NCBI RefSeq assembly: GCF_033659955.1
Contig: NZ_JARUJP010000009.1
Coordinates: 86,736 to 150,735 of the forward strand
Source of the DNA: Clostridium_AM tanneri
GTDB lineage: Bacteria; Bacillota; Clostridia; Clostridiales; Clostridiaceae
Direction of reading: 5' to 3'
Length of the DNA stretch: 64,000 nucleotides
Every line of letters begins with the position of its first letter. The first letter of the stretch is position 1. The position numbers were made by a program, and so were the translations under genes. Of the stretch, positions 17,632-27,247 are shown in pieces. The notes beneath the pieces are model-generated. The model saw nothing but the letters and a program-made list of their open reading frames with translations, had not been told where the DNA came from and made no database searches.

Positions 17632-18345
17632 TTATAGTATTTGATCATCGTTCTTAAAAAACTCTTCTATGGATTTTGCTAAGGAATCTGCTATCTTGCC
17701 CTGATACTCTTCATTTATCAATTTCTTTTCTTCCTGTGGATTAGTTAAAAATCCACACTCTACAATCACTGAAGGTATGCTAAAATAACATCTTAGTATC
17801 TTATAGGAACTTCCAGCTGGTTTTTCAATACGGTTATTATTTCTATCCAAATCTCTTCTAAGATTTTCTTGAATTATATGTGCTAACTTCTCACTACTTT
17901 CACTTCTGGAATACCACACCTGTGCTCCGTAATAACTGCTCTCTGTAAAGAAATTCTGATGAATACTTACAAATATATCACAATTAGATTCTCTCTTCAT
18001 TCGGCATCTGTTCTCTAAATCTTCACGTTTCTTTTTACTTATACTTCCACCTTCCGAATAAAGTCCAATATCCCTTTCTCTCGTCATAACAACAGTGTAT
18101 CCCTTATCTTTTAACTTTTCCCTTAACTTTAAACTGATACTTAGATTAATATCTTTTTCAATAATACCTTTTTTAGATTCGGCACCTCCATCTATTCCTC
18201 CATGCCCAGGGTCAATTAATATAACCTTTTCATTATCCTCCTGTATAGGAGTCATAAAAGCTGCAGCAGCATAACTATGTATACCTACTATTATGCATAC
18301 ACTAAATATAACCATAATAAAAAACCTTAAACTCTTGCCTCTCAA
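17632..18345 (-). CDS. cwlD: N-acetylmuramoyl-L-alanine amidase CwlD
   Basis: A 237-residue Amidase_3 protein with an N-terminal membrane/signal helix (FFIMVIFSVCIIVGIHSYAA). Zinc ligands are in place: His in LIDPGHGGIDGGAE, Glu in KGIIEKDINL, His in VSIHQNFF, and the catalytic Glu in VIVECGFLTNPQEE. Size and anchor match CwlD, which strips peptides from muramic acid during spore cortex synthesis so that muramic-delta-lactam can form. Such cortex is what SleB-type enzymes attack at germination, and a SleB-domain gene lies 4 kb away. Confidence 0.85.
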   Translation of the reverse strand: MRGKSLRFFIMVIFSVCIIVGIHSYAAAAFMTPIQEDNEKVILIDPGHGGIDGGAESKKGIIEKDINLSISLKLREKLKDKGYTVVMTRERDIGLYSEGGSISKKKREDLENRCRMKRESNCDIFVSIHQNFFTESSYYGAQVWYSRSESSEKLAHIIQENLRRDLDRNNNRIEKPAGSSYKILRCYFSIPSVIVECGFLTNPQEEKKLINEEYQGKIADSLAKSIEEFFKNDDQIL

Positions 18346-18484
18346 AGCTAGATCAATCCTCCATATTAAGTAGAAAATAGTTTTTAAAAATGATAAAATT
18401 TCTACTCCAATTCTATATAATATTCTGTGTTAATACTACAATTTTTATTTTAAAATTTATTAAACAACAAATTTTAAACAAAAA

Positions 18485-18515
18485 ACAAAAAAGCAGACCT
18501 CAGTCCACTTTTTTA
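18485..18515 (-). terminator. Terminator after the NlpC/P60 gene
   Basis: Minus-strand stem AAGTGGAC/GTCTGCTT with two G-T pairs, followed by TTTTTTG. Confidence 0.65.
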
Positions 18516-18518
18516 TCT

Positions 18519-19568
18519 TTATTTAATCCTTCTAGCTGTTAGATAATCGCCTCTACTACTTAGAGACGAAATTTTTACCACATCACCAGTTCTAGGAGCA
18601 TGTATATACCTTCCATCGCCTATATACATACCTACATGGTGAGGATCCTCTTTAGTTCCAAAGAAAACTAAATCTCCAGGCTGGAGCTTATCCCTCTGCA
18701 CCTCTACCCCATCCTTTATCTGTTCATAGGTAGTTCTTGTAATGGAAACACCAAAATGGCTGTAAATATACTGTACAAGTCCTGAGCAATCAAAACCTGA
18801 TGGTGTAGTTCCTCCCCAAAGATATGGTATACCTAAAAAATTATAAGCATAATTTACGATTTCATTATTACTAGCCGGTGCAAATTCTTTAGATGTAATA
18901 CCAGTAAAGCCCTGTCCATTTAAGTTATAAACACTTAATTGAAGTTGTAATTGCTCTATTAGTTTTTTTTGCTCTTCTTTGTCTTTATTGAGCTTGTCTA
19001 ACTTTTTCTCATTATCAACTTTTAAACTAGTGAGCAATTTGTTTTTTTCCTGCAACTTTTCCTTCTCTTTTACTATGATTTCTTTCTTATTATTTAAATC
19101 TTCAATAATATTTTCATCAAAGTTTAAAATTCTGTTTACAGAATCAATTCTTGTGATAAAATCATTAAAGTTTTCTGAGTTCATAATTATATCTAAATAG
19201 CCATTTAGCCCATTAACATAAAAGGCTCTGGCTCTCTTCTTCAATAGGTCTCTGTGGTCATTTATACTATTTTCCGAATCCTTTATTCTATTTTCTAGTC
19301 TACTAATTTCAGATTCAACCTTAGCTATTTCAGTTTTATTCTCTTCTAACGCTCTTAATGTTTCCTCTATTTCGCTATCAAGCTTCTCTACAGTTACTTC
19401 TAGCTTCTGAATTTTACTTTCCAAAGTACTATCTACATTTTGTCCTTGAGCATTATTAGTTGGTGTATTTGAATTTTCACTCAAAGTACTAGGATTGGCT
19501 AGTACTGAACTATTATAGATAATTGCTACAGTTAAGGCTGACGTAAGATATTTTATATACTTATTCAA
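18519..19568 (-). CDS. Secreted coiled-coil NlpC/P60 peptidoglycan endopeptidase
   Basis: A 349-residue protein. Signal peptide (~1-25). A long coiled coil at about 45-220, with heptad-like Leu and Glu/Lys, resembles the PcsB/CwlO N-terminal domain. The NlpC/P60 domain from about 230 has the catalytic Cys in GFDCSGLVQYIY, His in DPHHVGMYIG and a third polar residue in RYIHAPRTGD. It would cut the D-Glu-diamino-acid bond in stem peptides. CwlO/PcsB-type enzymes are switched on by FtsEX through the coiled coil. It stands alone here. Confidence 0.9.
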   Translation of the reverse strand: MNKYIKYLTSALTVAIIYNSSVLANPSTLSENSNTPTNNAQGQNVDSTLESKIQKLEVTVEKLDSEIEETLRALEENKTEIAKVESEISRLENRIKDSENSINDHRDLLKKRARAFYVNGLNGYLDIIMNSENFNDFITRIDSVNRILNFDENIIEDLNNKKEIIVKEKEKLQEKNKLLTSLKVDNEKKLDKLNKDKEEQKKLIEQLQLQLSVYNLNGQGFTGITSKEFAPASNNEIVNYAYNFLGIPYLWGGTTPSGFDCSGLVQYIYSHFGVSITRTTYEQIKDGVEVQRDKLQPGDLVFFGTKEDPHHVGMYIGDGRYIHAPRTGDVVKISSLSSRGDYLTARRIK

Positions 19569-19730
19569 TTTTATCCCCTTTCCCCTTCAGTAAAATTTAT
19601 CTATTTGTTAAAGAGTGCAACTAAAGTTATTATATCACTTAAGCTTATATTATTTAATATTATTATATATCTTTTTTACTGGAAGGTCATAATTAAAATG
19701 TCTTCGGTACCATATCATAGCACTTAAAAC

Positions 19731-19769
19731 TTTTAAGTGGCAATAGATTTAAATCTATTACCACTTAAT
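19731..19769 (-). terminator. Terminator after pepF
   Basis: Stem AAGTGGCAATAGAT/ATCTATTACCACTT (one mismatch) just past the pepF stop, followed on the minus strand by AAAAGTTTTAAGT. Confidence 0.7.
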
Positions 19770-19770
19770 T

Positions 19771-21564
19771 CTACCCTTCTAGCATATCAAGAAGTTCATT
19801 AAATCTGTTTATGGTATCTTCTAGAGGTTTAGGGGTAGTCATATCAACTCCCGCTCTTTTAAGTACATTTATAGGATAATCGCTAGAACCACTTTTTAAA
19901 AAGCCTTTATACAACTCTACAGCTTTTTCACCGTTTTTAAGTATTTCTTTAGCAAAGGAATTAGCTGCTGCGTATCCCGTTGCATATTGATAAACATAAA
20001 AGTCTCTATAAAAATGAGGTATTCTAGCCCATTCGATATCTATTTCATTATCTACCACCATCTCTGGTCCAAAATACTTTACATTTAAGTCGTGCCATAT
20101 ATTACTTAAATCCTTTGAAGTTAGCGGCACTCCCTTTTCTATGTTTTCATGAGTTATCTTTTCAAATTCAGCAAACATAACCTGTCTGAACACAGTAGTT
20201 CTTATTTGTTCTAACTGCTGATTTATAAGATATAACTTTTTATTTCTATCCTGCTCCTTCTCTATTAAATAATCTATTAATAAGTTTTCATTAGTAGTAG
20301 AAGCAACCTCTGCCACAAAAAGAGAATAATCTGCATATATATAAGGCTGAGTTTTTCTTGAGTAGTAAGAATGTATAGAGTGACCCATTTCGTGTGCCAG
20401 CGTAGAAGCATCTCTTAACTTGTAATCGTAGTTTAAAAGTACATAGGGCATGGTATCATAATCACCAGAAGAATAGGCTCCTCCCCTTTTTCCTTTATTA
20501 GGATAGATATCTATCCATCCTTCCCTTATACCTTCTTCAAAAATATTAATATATTCATCTCCTAAAGGTTTTAACCCTTCTTTAACAACCTTAACTGCTT
20601 CATCAAATTCTATATGCTCTACTGGACTTTCTATTATTGGGACATACAAATCATACATATGAATTTCTTCAAGTCCTAAGAGCTTTTTCTTAACTTTCAC
20701 ATATCTATGAAGAGAGCTTAAGTTGTTATTTACAGTGTTTATTGTGTTATCGTATACTTCCAGTGGAATATTATTTGGTTTTAAAGAAGCCTCTAATGCA
20801 CTACTGTAATTTCTAGTCTTTGAAATAAACACGAAATTTTTTATAGAGGAAGTTAGTGAAGCCCCTAAAGTGTTATTAAACTTATTATAAGTCTTGAACA
20901 GTCCTTGAAAAGCATCCTTTCTTACCCTTCTGTCTCTGGATTGTATAAATCCTCCATAATTTGCTTCAGTAAGTTCAACATCATTGTTATTTTCATCCTT
21001 AATCACAGGAAAGGTCATCTCTGCATCAGAGAGCATACTGTAGATTTTATCTGGTGCTTGCAAACAATCTGACACTGCCGCAATCAATTCTTCCTTTTCC
21101 CTCGTTAGAACATGAGGTTTCATTTTTAATATATCCTCTATGAAAAAGCTGTATATCTTAAGTTCCGGCAACTTTTCAATTTCTTTTCTTATAGCTTCCT
21201 CCGGTATACTTAATAATTCTGGTATAAAAAATGATTGCATGCTTTTAAGCTCTGCAAAATAAGAATATATTTTATCTCTTAAAGCTTGATATGTTGGATT
21301 AGCTGTGTCTTCATCATTTTTCAAGTGAGCATAAACTGCCAGCTTACCTGCTAATCTTGATACCTCTTCATCCAATTTCATATAATTAAGAAGCTCTTTT
21401 CCCTCCATAAGTTTTCCTGAGTAGCTTGTAAGTTCCGGTGCCATATCCTTTAATCTTTTAAAATCTTCTTCCCAAGCATCTATATTTTCGTATATTTTTT
21501 CTACTTTCCACTTATACTTTTGATCTATTTGCTCTCTAGTTTTAAGTTTTTTTGTTTCTGCCAT
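19771..21564 (-). CDS. pepF: Oligoendopeptidase F
   Basis: A 597-residue M3-family zinc metallopeptidase of the cytosol. The zinc motif is intact: LAHEMGHSIHSYYS (HExxH), with the downstream Glu in FVAEVASTTNE. The N-terminal half has the PepF helical domain (E-L-T-S-Y, D-A-E-M-T-F-P). The length is as expected for PepF. It cuts 7-17-residue peptides, contributing to peptide turnover. Single-gene unit with a good RBS (AAGGAGAG). Confidence 0.93.
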   Translation of the reverse strand: MAETKKLKTREQIDQKYKWKVEKIYENIDAWEEDFKRLKDMAPELTSYSGKLMEGKELLNYMKLDEEVSRLAGKLAVYAHLKNDEDTANPTYQALRDKIYSYFAELKSMQSFFIPELLSIPEEAIRKEIEKLPELKIYSFFIEDILKMKPHVLTREKEELIAAVSDCLQAPDKIYSMLSDAEMTFPVIKDENNNDVELTEANYGGFIQSRDRRVRKDAFQGLFKTYNKFNNTLGASLTSSIKNFVFISKTRNYSSALEASLKPNNIPLEVYDNTINTVNNNLSSLHRYVKVKKKLLGLEEIHMYDLYVPIIESPVEHIEFDEAVKVVKEGLKPLGDEYINIFEEGIREGWIDIYPNKGKRGGAYSSGDYDTMPYVLLNYDYKLRDASTLAHEMGHSIHSYYSRKTQPYIYADYSLFVAEVASTTNENLLIDYLIEKEQDRNKKLYLINQQLEQIRTTVFRQVMFAEFEKITHENIEKGVPLTSKDLSNIWHDLNVKYFGPEMVVDNEIDIEWARIPHFYRDFYVYQYATGYAAANSFAKEILKNGEKAVELYKGFLKSGSSDYPINVLKRAGVDMTTPKPLEDTINRFNELLDMLEG

Positions 21565-21789
21565 AAAAATCTCTCCTTTTAACTCTTATTTGTATTATTT
21601 AAGTTACTAAATACATCTCTCCAAGAAAGGATTATTAAATTTTAGTTTTTCATAGTATATAAACTCTACTTATGTAAAAAAGTTTTCCCATAATTTACTT
21701 TATTATTACAGTGGGTAAAAAATACATAAAGAATATAGTTATCAGCAACACTATTAAATAACAGAATTCCATTCATAAAAATAGAAATC

Positions 21790-21821
21790 AAAAATAGCTG
21801 CCAGCGAAGCTAGCAGCTATG
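21790..21821 (-). terminator. Terminator after the zinc-ribbon gene
   Basis: 11-bp stem ATAGCTGCTAG/CTGGCAGCTAT closed by a UUCG-like loop, then TTTTTG, 11 bp past the stop. Confidence 0.85.
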
Positions 21822-21831
21822 AAAATTCTAA

Positions 21832-21996
21832 TTAGTATCTTCTGTTGTTGTTTCTTTCTTGCTTTCTTGCTCTTCTGCAATCAGCACATCTTTGTGGTTC
21901 ATTTTCGAAACCTTTTTCTTTGTAGAAAGCTTGCTCGCCTTCAGTAAATACGAATTCCTTTCCACAATCTTTACAAACTAATGTCTTATCTGCCAT
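21832..21996 (-). CDS. Small zinc-ribbon protein
   Basis: A 54-residue protein starting MADKTLVCKDCGKEF and ending in an Arg/Asn-rich tail. Two C-x-x-C pairs (VCKDCG and RCADCRRARK) form a zinc ribbon. The pattern matches the small zinc-ribbon (zf-trcl-like) proteins common in Clostridia. The RBS GGAGGT lies 9 bp upstream of the ATG, and it has its own strong terminator. Role unknown; the basic tail suggests nucleic acid or ribosome contact (inference). It is well supported despite its small size. Confidence 0.82.
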   Translation of the reverse strand: MADKTLVCKDCGKEFVFTEGEQAFYKEKGFENEPQRCADCRRARKQERNNNRRY

Positions 21997-22195
21997 TTAA
22001 ACATACCTCCGTTTTTATACTGGGCATTTAACAATTCACAAACAACCATTTTCCAAAACAAAAATCGGAGAATGTTTTTATGATATTGAATCCCTTATTT
22101 CTTAACAAAATTTAGTATATCACTTTTTCCTATAAAAGTCTACTATTTTTTAAAATATTTTCTATTTTTTTTTAGCGCTTATAATATGAAAAAAC

Positions 22196-24496
22196 TTATA
22201 CAATACACTGTTCCTCTATTTCGTCATCATCTATACATGGTAAAATTATTGTAAAGGAGGTACCTTCACCTAGCTTACTTTCCACCTCTATCCTACCTTT
22301 ATGCTGGTTAATAATCTGGAAGCATACATTGAGACCTAAACCTGTGCCAGTCTTCTTTGTTGTAAAGAATAATGTACCAATCTTACTTAAGTCTTCTTCT
22401 GATATACCTTTCCCATTATCTGTTATTTTAATAAACATTTCATTATTTAATTCATCGTACCCTGTTTCTATAATCAGCTGGGGATTCAGTTTATCTCCCA
22501 TTGCATCTACTGCATTCTTACAAATATTTAGTATAACTTGTTTTACCTGCACTTCATCACATAGCAAATACCTTTCCTCTTTAGATAAATTCATTTGCAC
22601 ATCTACACCTTTTACCAGAGAGGAACTCTGTACAATATTTTTAATAGACTGAAATATATCATACATAGAAACTTCTTGTAATTCTGTTTCTCTTGGCTTA
22701 GATAAAAACAAGAATTCACTTATTATTCTGTTAACTTCACTTACATCAATGTCAATTTTCTTTGCGTAGTCTTTAATTTCTTTTTCCTTTGCAACTAGCT
22801 CTATGAGCTGACATCTGCCTTTAATTGTTGTAAGATAATTTCTAGTTTCGTGAACTATCCCTGCACCTAACTGTCCCAGTAGTGCAAGCTTTTCCTGCTG
22901 CTGTATTTTTAATTGTTCTTTCTTTATGCTTGTAATATCTTTGCAGACACTGATTCCCCCAATTATTTCTCCTTCAACATTTCTAATAGAGGATACTTGG
23001 ATTTCCAATTCTTTTTTATTTCCATTTTTAGTTACTATACATGTTTCGTAGACTTCCTTGAAAGAGCTATCCTCTAAAGACAAACCGGAACGCTGCTTTG
23101 CATCAAATTGTACAAGTTCGTTTAATTCATTAATGTCCATTCCAATAATATCTTCTTTATCCATTTCCAAAATATCTTCTATAGCTTTATTGGTAAGAAT
23201 AATTTTTTTATTGGTATCAATCATTAATACTCCATTATTCACTGCATTTAATATAGTTTCCGTTTGCAAATGAAGATTTTTAAGCTCCTGTTCTTCCTTA
23301 GCATCCCTTACTAAACCTAGTACTCCACCTCTAATCTTATTACTATGTATAGAAAGTTTTTTATATTGACCATTTCCAACTTTAAAAGTTCTAATTATAT
23401 GTAGAGTTTTTCCACAATCTAGACATACATTGTCAGGTAAAAGTTTTTTATTCTGTTCTAATCCTGGAAAAAGTTTCGAAACTTCTTCTGTTGTTAACTT
23501 ATTTAGAGTACTTCTATCACAATGAAATAGTTCCTCAAATTTTCTATTTAAATACTTTATTTTTCTGTTACTATCATATAGAAAAACCCCTTCTGGTAAA
23601 GAATCTAGTATGTCACCTAAAGTGCCTCTAATGCCATTTATTTCTTTATTTGCTTCTTCTAACTGGCAATATGCTTTCTCTAACTCCTTATGCTTTACTT
23701 CCAGTCTTTCATAGGGATAAACAACTGTACTTACAAATATCCCCTTAAATAAACAATAGTAAGAAATTATTTTTAGAAGATGTCCTGCAGTCCATATAAA
23801 TGATGTTATACTGCTATATAGGGTAAAACATATTTCTGAAGATATCATCATAAAAAGAGCTATTAGAACATAACTATAGGTTAATCTACCGTTACTTTTT
23901 ATCTTGTCCTTAAATCTGTAGATTCCAAAGGAATAGAGACAAATTATTATATACTCTAAAAACACTTTAGTTTTTGTTACTCCACTTTCTGTTAATAATA
24001 TAGGAAGATACTCATGATACTCTACAATAAAATATGATGTTCCAAAAGCTATTACCATTGAAATAGATAGATATACCCATTTATTTAATTTATTCTTAAA
24101 ATTTTTAGCTGATAAAAAAATTACGGACGCCTCTGTAAACCTTCCTAGTATCCAGTGTATAGTTGATAAATCATAATAACCATCACTTAGAAGGTTCAAT
24201 TTAAAATGATAAAAGGTATGAAATCCATCAAAAACTGCAACCACTAAGAATCCAAAACCTATCATGCAATTACTTAACTTATTTCGCTGAAAGTTATACC
24301 ATATTGAAAAGAATATTGATAAAGCAATAAATACACAGGTCAATTCTAGAACTGTATGATATATATTTAAGTACTTTACCCATGTGTTGTGTATTAAAAA
24401 AGCTATTACAAAGGCCAAAATCATTAACATCAGTGCCTTTAGTAAAAGATTTTTTATTAGGTTTGCTTCGCTGACATTATCATTAGTTATACTCAT
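22196..24496 (-). CDS. Orphan membrane sensor histidine kinase (MASE3-like + PAS)
   Basis: About 766 residues. The N-terminal ~230 residues form seven to eight membrane helices of the MASE3 type. Two PAS-like regions follow, with a C-x-x-C pair in the first (VCLDCGK). The kinase core has its phospho-acceptor His in GIVHETRNYLTTIKGR, N-box NICKNAVDAM, and G-boxes DNGKGI and GTGLGLN. The H-E-T-R-N form is typical of sporulation and Spo0A-directed kinases. No response regulator gene is adjacent, so it is an orphan kinase, plausibly feeding Spo0A (inference). The ATG at 24496 is chosen: GGGGGA precedes it by 6 bp. The frame extends upstream to 24550 without an RBS. Confidence 0.85.
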   Translation of the reverse strand: MSITNDNVSEANLIKNLLLKALMLMILAFVIAFLIHNTWVKYLNIYHTVLELTCVFIALSIFFSIWYNFQRNKLSNCMIGFGFLVVAVFDGFHTFYHFKLNLLSDGYYDLSTIHWILGRFTEASVIFLSAKNFKNKLNKWVYLSISMVIAFGTSYFIVEYHEYLPILLTESGVTKTKVFLEYIIICLYSFGIYRFKDKIKSNGRLTYSYVLIALFMMISSEICFTLYSSITSFIWTAGHLLKIISYYCLFKGIFVSTVVYPYERLEVKHKELEKAYCQLEEANKEINGIRGTLGDILDSLPEGVFLYDSNRKIKYLNRKFEELFHCDRSTLNKLTTEEVSKLFPGLEQNKKLLPDNVCLDCGKTLHIIRTFKVGNGQYKKLSIHSNKIRGGVLGLVRDAKEEQELKNLHLQTETILNAVNNGVLMIDTNKKIILTNKAIEDILEMDKEDIIGMDINELNELVQFDAKQRSGLSLEDSSFKEVYETCIVTKNGNKKELEIQVSSIRNVEGEIIGGISVCKDITSIKKEQLKIQQQEKLALLGQLGAGIVHETRNYLTTIKGRCQLIELVAKEKEIKDYAKKIDIDVSEVNRIISEFLFLSKPRETELQEVSMYDIFQSIKNIVQSSSLVKGVDVQMNLSKEERYLLCDEVQVKQVILNICKNAVDAMGDKLNPQLIIETGYDELNNEMFIKITDNGKGISEEDLSKIGTLFFTTKKTGTGLGLNVCFQIINQHKGRIEVESKLGEGTSFTIILPCIDDDEIEEQCIV

Positions 24497-24701
24497 AGCA
24501 TTTCCCCCAATCGTTTTTTCCATTAATATTGATAATACCATAAACTGCATATTATTGGTATATATTTCAATAGTTATTTATGATCTTGTACCTTATTTAT
24601 CAAGGAATTTATTGCAATATATTTCTGTTTCTAACTTCGATAACAATTCTTTATAATGAGAATACTTATGAGTTTTCTGGAATAAATATTAACACACATA
24701 T

Positions 24702-24733
24702 AAAAAAACACCTTAGATTTTTATCTAAAGTGC
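24702..24733 (-). terminator. Terminator after the small gene at 24752
   Basis: Minus-strand stem CACTTTAGAT/ATCTAAGGTG, then seven T residues. Confidence 0.8.
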
Positions 24734-24751
24734 CTTTCTCTGAAGTTTATT

Positions 24752-25009
24752 TTAATATTCAATTACTTGCATTCCTTCTAATACTTTATAATATAACCTT
24801 TTATCTTGCTTTACTGATTCAATTAAACAACTCCATTTATCGTTTATTTCTTTATTCTTAAGGGTACTTTGTATTACCGAATCTGGATTTTCACACTCTG
24901 TTCCAGTTAACACATTTAAGTAGCTTAATTTACTTATCTCTTTATCAATACTTACCTTAATCTTGAATCTTGGGTCCTCTGCTAGTCTACAAATACTCAT
25001 GTTTTTCAT
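24752..25009 (-). CDS. Small hypothetical protein
   Basis: About 85 residues from the ATG at 25009, which has GGAGG 11 bp upstream. The frame continues to 25033, but that part contains the RBS. No family is recognised. The protein is charged and soluble, with conserved-looking L-A-E-D-P-R-F-K-I-K-V and W-S-C-L-I-E-S segments. A strong terminator follows. It lies between the histidine kinase and the sulfite reductase genes with no obvious link to either. Confidence 0.6.
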   Translation of the reverse strand: MKNMSICRLAEDPRFKIKVSIDKEISKLSYLNVLTGTECENPDSVIQSTLKNKEINDKWSCLIESVKQDKRLYYKVLEGMQVIEY

Positions 25010-25380
25010 TTTTTCTACTACCTCCATCACCAAATATTAAATCAAAATAAACTGCATAATCTTATTACTATAAAAATTCATTTATTATAAATCGAAATTG
25101 CCAAGGATTAGGACATATCTTATGTTTATGTTAGCTGATACTACAAGCTATTACTATCCCATGTTGATTTATAGAAAGCAAACTATCGTAATTTGAAAGC
25201 ATTTCTAGTTATTTATCGTCTAAACTTTCTAAAAATTTATAGGTAATTTCATTTTTTTATAAAAAATGATTTTTTTTATTTAATTTATGAATTATTAATT
25301 CTTATATTTCTATTATAACTCAAATTAACCATGCTTTTGAATATTCAATCAATTTGTTAACAAATATTTAACACAAATAA

Positions 25381-25411
25381 AAACGGGCTATATCTATGCC
25401 CGTTTTTATTT
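25381..25411 (-). terminator. Terminator of the asr operon
   Basis: Stem AAAACGGGC/GCCCGTTTT with a 9-nt loop and T-rich tail, ~75 bp past the asrC stop. Nothing else is recognisable in the AT-rich 25010-25485 gap. Confidence 0.85.
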
Positions 25412-25485
25412 CATATACTATTTCTTTATAACACTATGATTTTTAAAATAAATGATTAAGCTATTACGGCTTCATTTTATATAAA

Positions 25486-26439
25486 TTACCAATTAATTGT
25501 TTCCTTAACTTCAGCCATAGGCCCTAAGTTAACATCTTTTAATGCCCACTTTTTGAACTCCTGGTATCCACTTCTATCTACCATATATCCTATATGCTCT
25601 TTTCCTTCAGGAGCTTCCTTATCAATATATGCTTCTATATAATCATAAGTATTTAAGATGATTTTAATAATACTTTCTTCATCTACCCATTTAATAAAGT
25701 CTTGAGCAAGTCTAGGATTTTTCTTTCCTGTTCTGCCCATTATAACTAACTTATAATACTTTTCAGTGCTTCTTGTCCATGCACCAGTAGGACATTTGTT
25801 AACGCACTCTCCACAGCCTATGCATTTCTCATGATCTCTCACTACTTTAAAGTTTTCAAAGCTTAAAGCACCTGTTGATCTTTTCTTACAGTTCTTAACA
25901 CAGGCTTGACAGCTTATACATCTATCCTTATCGTATTGAGGTTCAGTCATTCCAAGTATTCCAAAGTCCTGCATCCTCGCTTTAATACAGTCGTTAGGAC
26001 ATCCAGTTAAGGCTATTTTAACGTGGCGGTCATGTGGAAATATAGCCTTTTCTATTTTCATTGCAAAAGCAGAAGTATCATAGTTTGCAAAAGGACATAC
26101 TCTGTTTCCAATACATGCTGATACGTTTCTTGTACCCGCTGCAGCATATCCTTTATTTGGATCTACTTGATTTATTTCCAAACCCTCTATTACAGGCTGA
26201 ATCATTTCATTTACCGCCTGCATATCATTCATATCTATTCCAGGTATTTCAAAACCCTGTCTTATAGTTATATGCACTGTTCCGTTGCCATACTCTTCTG
26301 CAACCTTTTGCAGAAGAGCAAAGTGCTTAGCTTCCATGTGCCCACCAGGAACTCTTACTCTTATGGCCGTTTTTCCTCTTTCCTTTGTCACCCTGAAGGC
26401 ATTCTTTTTAAGTTTTTTTGTATTTATATCCATAGTCAT
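25486..26439 (-). CDS. asrC: Anaerobic sulfite reductase subunit C (siroheme subunit)
   Basis: A 317-residue catalytic subunit that reduces sulfite to sulfide with six electrons. It has the nitrite/sulfite reductase N-terminal half-domain and the siroheme/4Fe-4S cysteines (RVCPFANYD..., then LTGCPNDCIK). Two ferredoxin-type clusters follow (CISCQACVKNC and CIGCGECVNKCPTGAW). The start ATG has GGGGGA 7 bp upstream. It is last in the channel-asrA-asrB-asrC transcription unit, with 16 bp to asrB. Confidence 0.95.
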   Translation of the reverse strand: MTMDINTKKLKKNAFRVTKERGKTAIRVRVPGGHMEAKHFALLQKVAEEYGNGTVHITIRQGFEIPGIDMNDMQAVNEMIQPVIEGLEINQVDPNKGYAAAGTRNVSACIGNRVCPFANYDTSAFAMKIEKAIFPHDRHVKIALTGCPNDCIKARMQDFGILGMTEPQYDKDRCISCQACVKNCKKRSTGALSFENFKVVRDHEKCIGCGECVNKCPTGAWTRSTEKYYKLVIMGRTGKKNPRLAQDFIKWVDEESIIKIILNTYDYIEAYIDKEAPEGKEHIGYMVDRSGYQEFKKWALKDVNLGPMAEVKETINW

Positions 26440-26455
26440 AATCCAATCCCCCTTT

Positions 26456-27247
26456 TTAATCTACTAAATTCTTAGCTTTAGTATAATTAAATACTGGTCC
26501 TTCTAGACATATATAAGTGTCATCCATCTTACAGTGTCCACATTTACCAACACCACAGCACATCTTTCTTTCATAAGAAACCCAAATATTTTCTTCTTTT
26601 ATTCCTTTATTTATAAACTCAGCTACAGTAAACTTCATCATTATTGGTGGTCCAACTACCACAACCTGTGCATTTTGGACATCTTCAATATTTAATTCTT
26701 TAACATAATTAGTAATCAATCCAGTATTTCCTGCGTATCCTTCTTCTGCCTTATCTACAGTTAAAGTTGCATTAATAGTCTCACCCCATTTTTTGATATC
26801 TTCTTTAAATAAGATATCATTTGGAGATTTAAATCCCATTAAAACATTAAAGTTTTTACATTGATCTCTATGAGCTGCAAAGTAATCTACTATACCCTTT
26901 ACTGGTGAAAGTCCTGTTCCACCGGCAGCTACTATAATTTCCTTTCCTCTATATATATCTATATCAAAACCGTTTCCATAAGGTCCTCTCATGAAAAGTG
27001 TATCTCCTGGAAAGAAAGTATGAATTACATCAGTAACCACACCAACTCTTCTAATAGTTAAATCTACCCAACCTTCTCCTATACCACTAACAGAAATTGG
27101 AGCTTCTCCGTACTTTGGTACTGAAACCTCAAAGAACTGCCCCGGTTTCACATCACCCTTAAACTCCATTTTAAAAGTGTACTCTGTATCTGTATGGGTC
27201 GTTATGCTAAGTATTTTGCTTGGGAATGGTAAATATATGTTTTCCAT
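26456..27247 (-). CDS. asrB: Anaerobic sulfite reductase subunit B (flavoprotein)
   Basis: A 263-residue FAD/NAD(P)H reductase subunit. The FAD-binding barrel (R-G-P-Y-G-N-G-F-D) is followed by the nucleotide-binding AAGGTGLSPVK and a C-terminal 2Fe-2S site CCGVGKCGHCKM. It passes electrons from NADH via AsrA to the siroheme subunit. It starts one base after the asrA stop, so it is tightly coupled to it. Confidence 0.95.
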   Translation of the reverse strand: MENIYLPFPSKILSITTHTDTEYTFKMEFKGDVKPGQFFEVSVPKYGEAPISVSGIGEGWVDLTIRRVGVVTDVIHTFFPGDTLFMRGPYGNGFDIDIYRGKEIIVAAGGTGLSPVKGIVDYFAAHRDQCKNFNVLMGFKSPNDILFKEDIKKWGETINATLTVDKAEEGYAGNTGLITNYVKELNIEDVQNAQVVVVGPPIMMKFTVAEFINKGIKEENIWVSYERKMCCGVGKCGHCKMDDTYICLEGPVFNYTKAKNLVD